DNA from: UBA9662 sp002729415
Lineage (GTDB): Bacteria; Poribacteria; WGA-4E; UBA9662
Assembly (NCBI GenBank): GCA_002729415.1
Contig: PBXZ01000237.1
Coordinates: 1-10,829 of the forward strand
Direction of reading: 5' to 3'
DNA length: 10,829 nt
Made by a program: the position numbers and the translations under genes
The notes under the pieces: model-generated
What the model saw: only the letters and a program-made list of their open reading frames with translations
Database searches by the model: none
Told to the model about the DNA's origin: nothing
Part shown: one piece after another, positions 1 to 6,074 of the stretch
How the letters are laid out: each line of letters opens with the position of its first letter
Numbering within the stretch: position 1 is the stretch's first letter

Positions 1-867
1 ACTGGCCCCGTCCACACTGGCTTGCGCGTTGCCACAGTAATCCCAGCCCTTGTTGTTGGTTTGCATGATATGCAACTCGGGGTCGGTGAAGTTGCTCTGC
101 GCTTTATCCGCAGGCGTCTCGTCCACCGGCTTGGGGGGTTTGCCGCGACGTTGCTTCCCTGTCCGTTGACGCTCGGCCTCGGCCTCGGCTCGCACCTCCA
201 ACCGTTGCATGGCCGCTTCAATCGTGGCCAGGCGGTCCTCACGGCGGGCCAGTTCGGCGGGCAGTTCATCGCCGCGACGACTACCCAAGGCAGCGTCCTC
301 CGCCTCGTCCTGCCGGGACGCCTGGGTCACCAAGGTCTCCATCTCTTCACGCAGGCGCTCCACTTCCTTCTTCATATACCCGTAACTCATCGCCTTGTGA
401 CGCGACGCATTGCCTTGGATTTTCGTGCCGTCGGTCGACACGTTACCCAACTTCACCAACCCCGCCTCGCCCGCCAGGCGGACCACCTGCACAAACACGT
501 CCATGAACGCATCCAGATGCAGCTTGCGAAAATCGCTGAGGGTGCGGAAATCCGGACGGCCCTGGCCCACAATGGCCATGAAGGCCAGATTGCGTTCACA
601 CGCCTGCGCGACCTTACGGCTGGAAAACACCCCCACGCAGTAGGCATAGAGCCACAGGCAGACCATCATCGCCGGATCAAAGGGCGGGGCACCCCGGGTT
701 TCCTGCTCATACGGCGCATAGAAACGGCTTAAATCCAACTGGGGGACGGTATCAAGCAGGAAGAAGACCAAGTCGCCCTCGGGCAACTTCGCCGCAGGGC
801 TGTGCGCTTCCTGCTGGTAGCGTTGGGGCTCCCAGGGTCGATACGTTTTTCCTCCGTGAGCGCTCAT
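1..867 (-). CDS. IS1182-type transposase, partial (N-terminal 289 residues; C-terminus beyond the window)
   Basis: Reading the minus strand from 867 gives an open frame of 289 codons that runs off the window edge. It encodes a DDE transposase that would cut and join its own IS. Residues about 60-115 match the DUF772-type N-terminal domain (APYEQETRGAPPFDP, then the RPDFRTLSDFR segment at 104-114). A probable first catalytic Asp is D146 in STDGTKI, as in IS1182 relatives. A charged, probably coiled-coil insert lies at about 165-250 (EVERLREEMETL; AEAEAERQR). The last residues (TDPELHIMQ, then NAQASVD) fit the segment just before the rest of the catalytic core. The start at 867 is chosen because GGAG (875-878) lies 7 bases upstream; an in-frame ATG at 870 is the alternative but is only 4 bases away. 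Nothing visible is broken, but integrity of the missing part is unknown. Assignment to the IS1182 family is from remembered family motifs. Confidence 0.85.
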   Translation of the reverse strand, partial: MSAHGGKTYRPWEPQRYQQEAHSPAAKLPEGDLVFFLLDTVPQLDLSRFYAPYEQETRGAPPFDPAMMVCLWLYAYCVGVFSSRKVAQACERNLAFMAIVGQGRPDFRTLSDFRKLHLDAFMDVFVQVVRLAGEAGLVKLGNVSTDGTKIQGNASRHKAMSYGYMKKEVERLREEMETLVTQASRQDEAEDAALGSRRGDELPAELARREDRLATIEAAMQRLEVRAEAEAERQRTGKQRRGKPPKPVDETPADKAQSNFTDPELHIMQTNNKGWDYCGNAQASVDGAS

Positions 868-918
868 CATCGATCTCCAAGCGTCTGGGTGACAGAAACA
901 GCGTGTGCAGAGAAAGGA

Positions 919-947
919 ATTATCGCCTGATATCTCGCGTATGGCAA
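919..947 (-). promoter_or_regulatory. sigma70-like promoter of the IS transposase
   Basis: On the minus strand TTGCCA (942-947) and GATAAT (919-924) are separated by 17 bases. Each hexamer matches 5 of 6 consensus positions. Transcription would start near 912, giving a leader of about 45 bases before the start at 867. The promoter lies inside the IS, between its likely tip and the gene. Confidence 0.6.
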
Positions 948-980
948 GTATGGCCCGACAGATCCTTTCGTGGACAGCCT

Positions 981-1162
981 CCTAGGAGCGTTACCAATCG
1001 GTTCTCAGAGGTGTTGAAAGAGACTCAGAATTAATCCCAAGGAAAAAATCCCTCTGAAATCCACCTGCTTGGTTGGAAATACGGTTGGAATGCGGGGAAG
1101 GATGATTTTTCACATTCTTTTCAAGAAACCACCAAATAACTGAATTTATAAAGGAAGTTTGG
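981..1162. other. intergenic, between IS end and tRNA-Thr
   Basis: No gene is visible here. It holds half of the CTCCTAGGAG palindrome at the IS edge and a short direct repeat (GGTTGGAA twice, about 1071-1090). The sequence is AT-rich next to the tRNA 3' end, and I see no clear intrinsic terminator for the tRNA. Confidence 0.5.
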
Positions 1163-1235
<73 letters not shown>

Positions 1236-1251
1236 TTCAGAAGGGAGCAGT

Positions 1252-1279
1252 ACTATAGGAGATTTGTTGTAACTTTCAA
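1252..1279 (-). promoter_or_regulatory. promoter of tRNA-Thr
   Basis: On the minus strand TTGAAA (1274-1279) and TATAGT (1252-1257) lie 16 bases apart; each matches 5 of 6 consensus positions. The start would be about 7 bases past the -10 box, leaving a leader of roughly 9 bases before the mature 5' end at 1235. The -35 box begins two bases beyond the stop codon of the upstream methyltransferase gene. Confidence 0.7.
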
Positions 1280-1280
1280 C

Positions 1281-2039
1281 TCATTCTTGCTCGGGCAGGT
1301 GTGCGACAAAGCGCAGGCGCACATAGTCCACGGTCCACGGTCCTGTGGCATCACAGAGCTTGGGACGTAGGGCATGACAGACCTCCAGCAGGTAGGGCTG
1401 GCGCTCGGAGTCGGGCAGGGCGCTGATGAAACTTCCCGCGAAGACCTCCAGCCAGTCCAGCAACTCTCCGGGCAGCGGAGTGGGCCGGGGAAAGAGTTGA
1501 ATCTGCTCCACCCGAAATCCCTCGGCTTCCAGCAGCGGGCGATAGCTTTCTGGAGTTGGGAAATGCCAGGGGTCCACAGATTCGGGTTCCACGTCTCGGT
1601 TCTGCAGTGCCAGATGCAGGGTATCGCGAATGAGGGCGACATTCGCACCTCCCCCGCATTCTCCCACAAACAGACCGCCGGGACGCAGGGAGTTCCGGAC
1701 GCTGGACACCACCCGTTCCGGGCGTTGCATCCAGTGCAAAGCCGCGTTGCTGAAGACGGCATCAAACTCTGAGTTAAACGACAACTCCTCCCCATTCATG
1801 ACCTGAGCGTTCACGCCAAGCTTTCGTGCCGCCTTCACCATTTCCGGACTGGTGTCGATGCCCACCACCTCGCATCCCAGCGCCATCAGCTTTTGCGTCA
1901 GCACCCCGTCACCGCATCCCAAGTCAAGAATGCGCTCCCCGGCTTGTGCGTTGAGCAACTCCAGCACCGGACTGCCCAAGTTGGAAACAAACCGCACATG
2001 CCGATCGTAGCTCTGGGGGGCCCAGACTTGGGAGGTCAT
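1281..2039 (-). CDS. class I SAM-dependent methyltransferase (Tam/UbiE-BioC-like fold)
   Basis: This 252-residue cytoplasmic protein carries the class I methyltransferase core. Motif I is ILDLGCGDG (37-45), which binds SAM. Motif II ends in the acidic D62 of VVGIDTSPEMV, the usual ribose-binding position. Motif IV is FDAVFSNAALHWM (92-104), followed by LRPGGLFVGE (118-127). The FSNAALHW segment resembles trans-aconitate methyltransferase and related small-molecule methyltransferases, but the substrate cannot be read from sequence. The start MTSQVWAPQSYDRHV at 2039 is chosen because it gives the normal family N-terminus. A longer frame to 2294 exists, but its extra 85 residues are low-complexity and lie inside rlmN in another frame. 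The ATG is one base past the rlmN stop with no Shine-Dalgarno, so translational coupling to rlmN is likely. Another methyltransferase role is possible. Confidence 0.9.
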   Translation of the reverse strand: MTSQVWAPQSYDRHVRFVSNLGSPVLELLNAQAGERILDLGCGDGVLTQKLMALGCEVVGIDTSPEMVKAARKLGVNAQVMNGEELSFNSEFDAVFSNAALHWMQRPERVVSSVRNSLRPGGLFVGECGGGANVALIRDTLHLALQNRDVEPESVDPWHFPTPESYRPLLEAEGFRVEQIQLFPRPTPLPGELLDWLEVFAGSFISALPDSERQPYLLEVCHALRPKLCDATGPWTVDYVRLRFVAHLPEQE

Positions 2040-2040
2040 G

Positions 2041-3123
2041 TCAGGCCGGGGCGGCGGTGGAGCGGATGTGGGGCTGGCCAACGATGAGCTGGCCACAGGC
2101 GCCTTGCACGTCCTGCCCCTTGGAGATGCGCAGGGTGGCGACGACCCCCCGGTTGAGCAAGTGCTGCTGGAAGGCGCGGACGTCCTCCCAGTCCGGGCGG
2201 CGGTACTGGCTGCCGGGTGCTTCGTTGTAGGGGATGAGGTTGACCTTGAACTTGAGTCCGTGCAACAGCCGGATGAGCCGCTTGGCGTCATCAATCGAGT
2301 CGGTCACGCCCTTCATGAGGATGTACTCGAAGGTGATGCGCTTGCGCGACTCCAGCGGGTATGCCTTGCACGCTTCCACAAGCCGCTGGAGGTTGTAGGT
2401 GCGGTTGACGGGCATCAGCCGGGTGCGCACCTCGTCGGTCACGCCGTTGAGCGAAACCGCAAGGTTGGCCTTGACGCGCTCCTGTCCGAATTTGCGGATT
2501 TGCGGGAGCAGCCCGGAGGTGGAAACGGTGATGCGCCGCTGCGAGAAGTTGAAGCCGTGCTCATCCGTGAAAATCTCCAGTGCCCGCATCACGTTGGTGT
2601 AGTTGTGAAACGGCTCGCCCATGCCCATGAAGACGATGTTGCGCAGGTTGCCCCCGTCCGGAAGGTCCCGCCTCGCCGCCAGCACCTGCATGACGATCTC
2701 GCCCGGAGTGAGGTTGCGCACCAAACCCATCTTCGCAGTCTGGCAGAAATCACAGCCCAGTGCGCAGCCCACCTGCGAGGAGACACACACCGTGTGGTGA
2801 TCGGTGTGTTCCATCAGCACCGACTCGATGCTGCGGCCATCCTCCAGTGCAAAGCGGTACTTGATGGAACCATCCTTGGAGTGGAGAGCTTCGGCAGGCT
2901 CCAAGCGGCCAACCCGGAAATGCGCACCCAGCGCGGATTTCGCGGGTTTGCCGAGATTGACCATCTCCCCGAACCCGGCCACCCGCCGCTGGTAGAGCCA
3001 GGTGTAGGCCTGATCCGCCCGGTAGGCTGGAAGGTCTTGCGAAACCAGCCACTCACGCAACTCCTGACGGGTCACGTCCTGAATCAGCGGTAACGGATTC
3101 GATGGGGAAAGAGAGTCGGACAT
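2041..3123 (-). CDS. rlmN: 23S rRNA (adenine-2503-C2)/tRNA (adenine-37-C2) methyltransferase RlmN
   Basis: This radical-SAM enzyme methylates C2 of A2503 in 23S rRNA and, in the characterised family members, A37 of some tRNAs. The 360-residue product is normal in length. The [4Fe-4S] cluster motif is CALGCDFC (C120, C124, C127). The two mechanistic cysteines align with E. coli C118 and C355: C113 in TVCVSSQVGC and C343 in GACGQL. MGMGEPFHNY (166-175) is the SAM-contacting GEP segment, and LAVSLN and LIPYNE are also typical. The start at 3123 (MSDSLSPSNP) is preferred to the farther in-frame ATG at 3222, because the 33 extra residues run over the probable promoter and do not look like the family. 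No Shine-Dalgarno is visible. It heads a two-gene unit with the downstream methyltransferase. RlmN rather than the resistance enzyme Cfr is favoured by overall sequence style and housekeeping context. Confidence 0.96.
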   Translation of the reverse strand: MSDSLSPSNPLPLIQDVTRQELREWLVSQDLPAYRADQAYTWLYQRRVAGFGEMVNLGKPAKSALGAHFRVGRLEPAEALHSKDGSIKYRFALEDGRSIESVLMEHTDHHTVCVSSQVGCALGCDFCQTAKMGLVRNLTPGEIVMQVLAARRDLPDGGNLRNIVFMGMGEPFHNYTNVMRALEIFTDEHGFNFSQRRITVSTSGLLPQIRKFGQERVKANLAVSLNGVTDEVRTRLMPVNRTYNLQRLVEACKAYPLESRKRITFEYILMKGVTDSIDDAKRLIRLLHGLKFKVNLIPYNEAPGSQYRRPDWEDVRAFQQHLLNRGVVATLRISKGQDVQGACGQLIVGQPHIRSTAAPA

Positions 3124-3154
3124 TGAGGCTGGAGGTTCATTTGAACAACTTTTG

Positions 3155-3182
3155 ATTCTACGGAAAAACCCAACTCCTGCAA
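3155..3182 (-). promoter_or_regulatory. possible promoter of rlmN
   Basis: On the minus strand TAGAAT (3155-3160, 5 of 6 to the -10 consensus) is preceded at 16 bases by a poor -35 candidate TTGCAG (3177-3182, 3 of 6). Transcription would start near 3148, about 25 bases before the rlmN ATG. Only the -10 box is convincing. Confidence 0.35.
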
Positions 3183-3229
3183 CTGCTTCCCAGCGTCCCA
3201 AGAGCCGAGTCGGCAGGACCAAATGCAGG

Positions 3230-3409
3230 GCGCATCAAGCGCAGGTCAAATGTGGAGAGCAAGGATCCCCCGGCATGATCATCAAGCACGGCAAGACCCG
3301 ATCGGGCCGTCAAAGGTTCCGCTGCAAGTTCTACGGATCAAGCTTCACGGAGACCAGGCACACACGGTCAGGTCGTTCCTCTTCGCTGTTGCACCACAAC
3401 AACACTTAA
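3230..3409 (+). pseudogene. remnant of an IS1-like transposase N-terminal zinc ribbon
   Basis: The open frame that closes at 3409 contains a segment (3251-3361) reading CGEQGSPGMIIKHGKTRSGR and then QRFRCKFYGSSFTET. This follows the pattern of the InsA-type zinc ribbon of IS1-like transposases: CxxC, then GKTRSGxQRxxCxxCGxxF. The second cysteine of each CxxC pair is missing (Q and Y in their places), so zinc binding should be lost. The frame ends soon after the ribbon and nothing resembling a catalytic domain follows. Sequence upstream of about 3245 is unrelated and overlaps the probable rlmN promoter, so the ATG at 3152 is not trusted as a start. It is most likely a fossil. The exact IS family (IS1 versus another zinc-ribbon transposase) is uncertain. 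Confidence 0.6.
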
Positions 3410-3475
3410 GCGGCCAACTGCCTGATTTTGAAAGGTGCCTGAATTTCTAAGCGATTAGCAACAATTATCCGTTTC

Positions 3476-4948
3476 CTAACGCATAAATTCGTAGTCAGAC
3501 AAGACGATGTTCGAGGTGCCATCGGCATAAGTGTTGATATTGTCCGACCAGTTTTGTGTGATTTTGCCCTCCGCATTTTTGTACCAGGAAGTACAATGAG
3601 GATCGGCCCAAACCCGTTGGGAGAGGTCTTTTTGGAGTTGTTGATTGAAACGGGCCTGCGCTTCTAAAGTGGGGGCCAGCGCTTTCGCTTTCTGTGCCTC
3701 CAACGTTTGCAATGCGTTGAGGGTGTAGGCGACCTCCAATTCCAGCATGTTGGTGATGCAGCCATGTCCGAGATTCGTATTCGGCCCATAAAGCAAAAAG
3801 AAATTAGGGAATCCTGCCACGGTAATACCATGGTAGGCCTCCGGCCCCTCTGACCACATGTCCTGAAGCCTTTGTCCCTGACTGCCAGTGACATCCAACG
3901 ACCAATTCCAGCCCGTGGTTTCAAAACCTGTCGCGAAAACCAGCACATCGCAGGGATGATGGGTGCCCTCACTGGTTTCAACACCCTTCTGTGTGATCCG
4001 GGCAATACCGTCCGTCACCAACGAGACATTGTCCCGCATCATGGCAGGATAGAAATCGTTGGCAACAAGAATCCGTTTGCAGCCGATTGGATAATCCGGT
4101 GTTAATTTTTTCAGAAGTTCGGGATCAGAAACATTTTCTGCTAAATGGTTCAGGGCCACGCGGGAGAACGAGGCTCGTCCCTCCTCTGTCCAGGAAAACG
4201 TTTGCCAATAGAAATACTCGGAGTGATCGTACATCATCTTCCGTTGATGCTGCCCCAGATTTTTCGCAATCTCCGGCACCGTGCTCATCAGAGCTTTTTC
4301 CTCGGCGGTGATTTTCCGGTCGATTTTTGGAATCACGTAATTGGCAGAGCGTTGGAAAACAGTGAGGGCCGAGGCGTCCTTCGCCACTTCAGGGATCAAC
4401 TGGATGGCACTGGCTGCTGATCCGATCACCCCCACCCGTTTGTCCTTGAGAGCAACCGTCTCGTTCCAGCGGGCCGAATGCATGGAGGGTCCTTCAAAAC
4501 GGTCCCTCCCTTCAATGTCGGGAAAGGCTGGTCGGTTCAATTGCCCGAGGGCCGCGATGATGGCATTTGCCGTGATTTCTCTGCCCGAATTCGTTTTGAC
4601 GTGCCACAGGCATGTATTTGCATCCCAAGTTGCCTGGATCGCTACCTCTGCCAAGCGCAGATGACTTTCTAATTGGTAAACCTCCACCATTTCCTCCGCA
4701 TAAATCTGAATCTCGGCAGAACGCGGATAGAGGTAATTCCATTTGGTACTTTTAAAAAATGAAAATTGATACAAAGCGACCGGTGTGTCACAGCAGCACC
4801 CCGGGTATTTGTTTTCATACCAGGTTCCCCCGACTTTTGGATTGCGCTCGAAAATCAGAAAATCATCAATACCGGCTTCCTTCAGTTTAACACCGGCACC
4901 CAGGCCGCCCAAGCCTGCTCCCATGATCACTACACGTGTTTTTTCCAT
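3476..4948 (-). CDS. flavin-containing (Baeyer-Villiger-type) monooxygenase
   Basis: This is a 490-residue FAD- and NAD(P)H-dependent monooxygenase, expected to insert one oxygen of O2 into a ketone, sulfide or amine. The FAD Rossmann motif is GAGLGGLGAG (10-19) with ribose-binding E34. It is followed by GGTWYENKYPG (40-50) and CDTP, a signature of this group. The Baeyer-Villiger fingerprint FxGxxxHxxxW is present as FEGPSMHSARWN (151-162), with N where P or D is usual. The NADPH-binding segment is GVIGSAASAIQ (173-183), a loosened glycine motif. ATGFE (339-343) and GPNTNLGHG (388-396) are the usual C-terminal FMO motifs. No signal peptide or membrane segment is seen. The start is the only sensible one; a weak AGG lies 6 bases upstream. 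The gene is more AT-rich than rlmN or sucAB, stands alone, and lies between two transposon remnants, suggesting acquisition by transfer. The substrate is unknown. Confidence 0.9.
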   Translation of the reverse strand: MEKTRVVIMGAGLGGLGAGVKLKEAGIDDFLIFERNPKVGGTWYENKYPGCCCDTPVALYQFSFFKSTKWNYLYPRSAEIQIYAEEMVEVYQLESHLRLAEVAIQATWDANTCLWHVKTNSGREITANAIIAALGQLNRPAFPDIEGRDRFEGPSMHSARWNETVALKDKRVGVIGSAASAIQLIPEVAKDASALTVFQRSANYVIPKIDRKITAEEKALMSTVPEIAKNLGQHQRKMMYDHSEYFYWQTFSWTEEGRASFSRVALNHLAENVSDPELLKKLTPDYPIGCKRILVANDFYPAMMRDNVSLVTDGIARITQKGVETSEGTHHPCDVLVFATGFETTGWNWSLDVTGSQGQRLQDMWSEGPEAYHGITVAGFPNFFLLYGPNTNLGHGCITNMLELEVAYTLNALQTLEAQKAKALAPTLEAQARFNQQLQKDLSQRVWADPHCTSWYKNAEGKITQNWSDNINTYADGTSNIVLSDYEFMR

Positions 4949-5324
4949 TTCTGCCTAAATCCTGCAATTAGATGACAATCAAACAGGGAAATGCTACATT
5001 GGTGTTCGGGATTTTCTGCCGATCAAGAAAAATGATCTGGGAATGCACATGATCGCCTTTGCCCGGTATTTGTAACGCTCAACGATCCATAGAGCAATGA
5101 GTATGACTGGACAACTGGAGAGCCAGCGGAATATTCAGGGAAGTTCCCCTATTATACTGAAATTACTAAATTTTAATCCAGAACACCTATGGGAAATGCT
5201 AATATACTCAAGTAGGTAAAACCTGAATCAACATTTTGAGAGTTCACCATTTCCATGCAGAACAATCGTAGCACAAGATCAGCAAGAACGTCAGCAAAAA
5301 ACATCCATATCAGTCATTGGTGTT
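4949..5324. other. AT-rich intergenic region between the monooxygenase and an IS remnant
   Basis: No gene or RNA is recognised in these roughly 375 bases. An 11-base motif GGGAAATGCTA occurs twice (near 4986 and 5190). The region should contain the monooxygenase promoter, but I found no pair of boxes good enough to report. Confidence 0.5.
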
Positions 5325-5339
5325 GTGGGGGGGGGGGCA

Positions 5340-5356
5340 AGTAAAAGTGAGACTTT
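5340..5356 (+). repeat. left terminal inverted repeat core of the IS remnant
   Basis: AGTAAAAGTGAGACTTT is exactly complementary to 5841-5857. It directly follows an 11-base G run (5327-5337) and CAA. Confidence 0.8.
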
Positions 5357-5441
5357 TTACCGAAGCAACTGGACAACGGTCCATCATTTGTGTCGAGTGA
5401 GAGCGTTGATTTGGTGACTCACACAAGCAGAAAGGAAGCAG

Positions 5442-5841
5442 ATGGATTCATCACAAGCCGAGAGTCTGCCCCTGAGCTTGAGCAAACACCCGGAGGTGGG
5501 CTGGGAGGAGGGGAAAAGTACTCTGGCTTATGAACCCGGACAGTTCACTCCTGTTTATGTGGCCACGATGAAGGACAAGCATCAGGCGGGCGGGCGGGCA
5601 GATGCGGCAAGTCGCCCTTGCTGCGGGCAGTTTGACGATCCCGCTGCCATCGAACAGCAGTTGCCCATTGCCTCAGGACAGATTGAAAGCTCCCACCGGC
5701 ATCTCATTCAAAAACGGCTCAAACTCCCGGGGGGGCTGGTGGAAACTGGAGCATGCAGACTCCATGCTCGCTCCCAGGGTTGCCCGAAAAATCAACGATG
5801 GTCGCATTCTGTCAGCAGCCCACACCGGAGTGATTGAGTGA
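5442..5841 (+). pseudogene. frameshifted ISKra4-like transposase C-terminal fragment
   Basis: The frame opening at 5442 encodes PIASGQIESSHRHLIQ and then KRLKLPG (5664-5732). This matches the conserved C-terminal core of ISKra4-type transposases, in which the Glu of the SGxIES motif is the likely catalytic acid. Immediately afterwards the reading continues only in the next frame as GGWWKLEHADSMLAPRVARK, ending at the TGA at 5839-5841. The junction is a run of seven Gs (5729-5735); six would restore a continuous PGGWWK reading. The N-terminal and most of the catalytic domain are missing, and the first 70 or so residues are not recognisable. It is therefore inactive unless the G count is a sequencing error, and even then it would be truncated. 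It lies wholly inside the inverted repeats. Confidence 0.7.
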
Positions 5842-5857
5842 AAGTCTCACTTTTACT
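5841..5857 (-). repeat. right terminal inverted repeat core of the IS remnant
   Basis: This is the exact reverse complement of 5340-5356. It overlaps the last base of the transposase remnant's stop codon and is followed by GCACCCAC. Confidence 0.8.
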
Positions 5858-5971
5858 GCACCCACTTCCGGACGGGAAAGCCCTTTACCTTATGGACCCA
5901 ATGAGGAAAACTGCGGAGGTGACCTAATGCTGATGGAACGACCCCACTGACCCGCTGATTCCGGATTTGGG

Positions 5972-6000
5972 TTGATTTCATCGGACGCTGCAAGTATTTT
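5972..6000 (+). promoter_or_regulatory. possible promoter of sucAB
   Basis: TTGATT (5972-5977) and TATTTT (5995-6000) lie 17 bases apart, each matching 4 of 6 consensus positions. The leader would be about 68 bases. It sits between the IS remnant and sucA, the only place a sucA promoter outside the remnant could be. Weak evidence. Confidence 0.3.
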
Positions 6001-6074
6001 TCAAGACAACTTTAGCGTCTCCAAACACCACGGCCCCCTTGACCTGAAATCGATCGCAACCGCAGGCTGCTTCC

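Larger units (their letters stand above)
1..980 (-). mobile_element. IS1182-family insertion sequence, partial (one end inside the window)
   Basis: The transposase gene, its promoter and a probable IS terminus make up the right-hand part of one element. Read on the minus strand, the likely tip at about 980 begins AGGCTGTCCACGAAAGG, resembling the GGCTGTC-type ends common in this family. The tip abuts the 10-bp palindrome CTCCTAGGAG (979-988). The other terminus is outside the window, so the exact boundary and target duplication cannot be fixed; the boundary is an inference. Confidence 0.55.
5325..5866 (+). mobile_element. internally deleted, ISKra4-like insertion sequence remnant
   Basis: The segment is bounded by inverted repeats that share an exact 17-base core, AGTAAAAGTGAGACTTT at 5340-5356 and its complement at 5841-5857. 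Similarity extends weakly on both sides: outwards, GTGGG at the left end matches the right end, read in reverse, as GTGGGTGC. At about 540 bp it is far shorter than autonomous relatives and contains only the tail of a transposase reading frame. It therefore looks like a deleted, non-autonomous copy. No clear target duplication was found. Confidence 0.65.

Noticed and set aside
22..732. 236-codon plus-strand frame at the left edge
   Set aside because: It is antisense to the transposase frame, which has the promoter, ribosome-binding site and domain motifs.
2040..2294. N-terminal extension of the methyltransferase to 2294
   Set aside because: The extension is Ser/Pro-rich low-complexity sequence read out of frame through rlmN. 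The family N-terminus begins at 2039.
2038..3093. 351-codon plus-strand frame opposite rlmN
   Set aside because: rlmN on the minus strand carries all catalytic cysteines. The plus-strand translation is a composition artefact.
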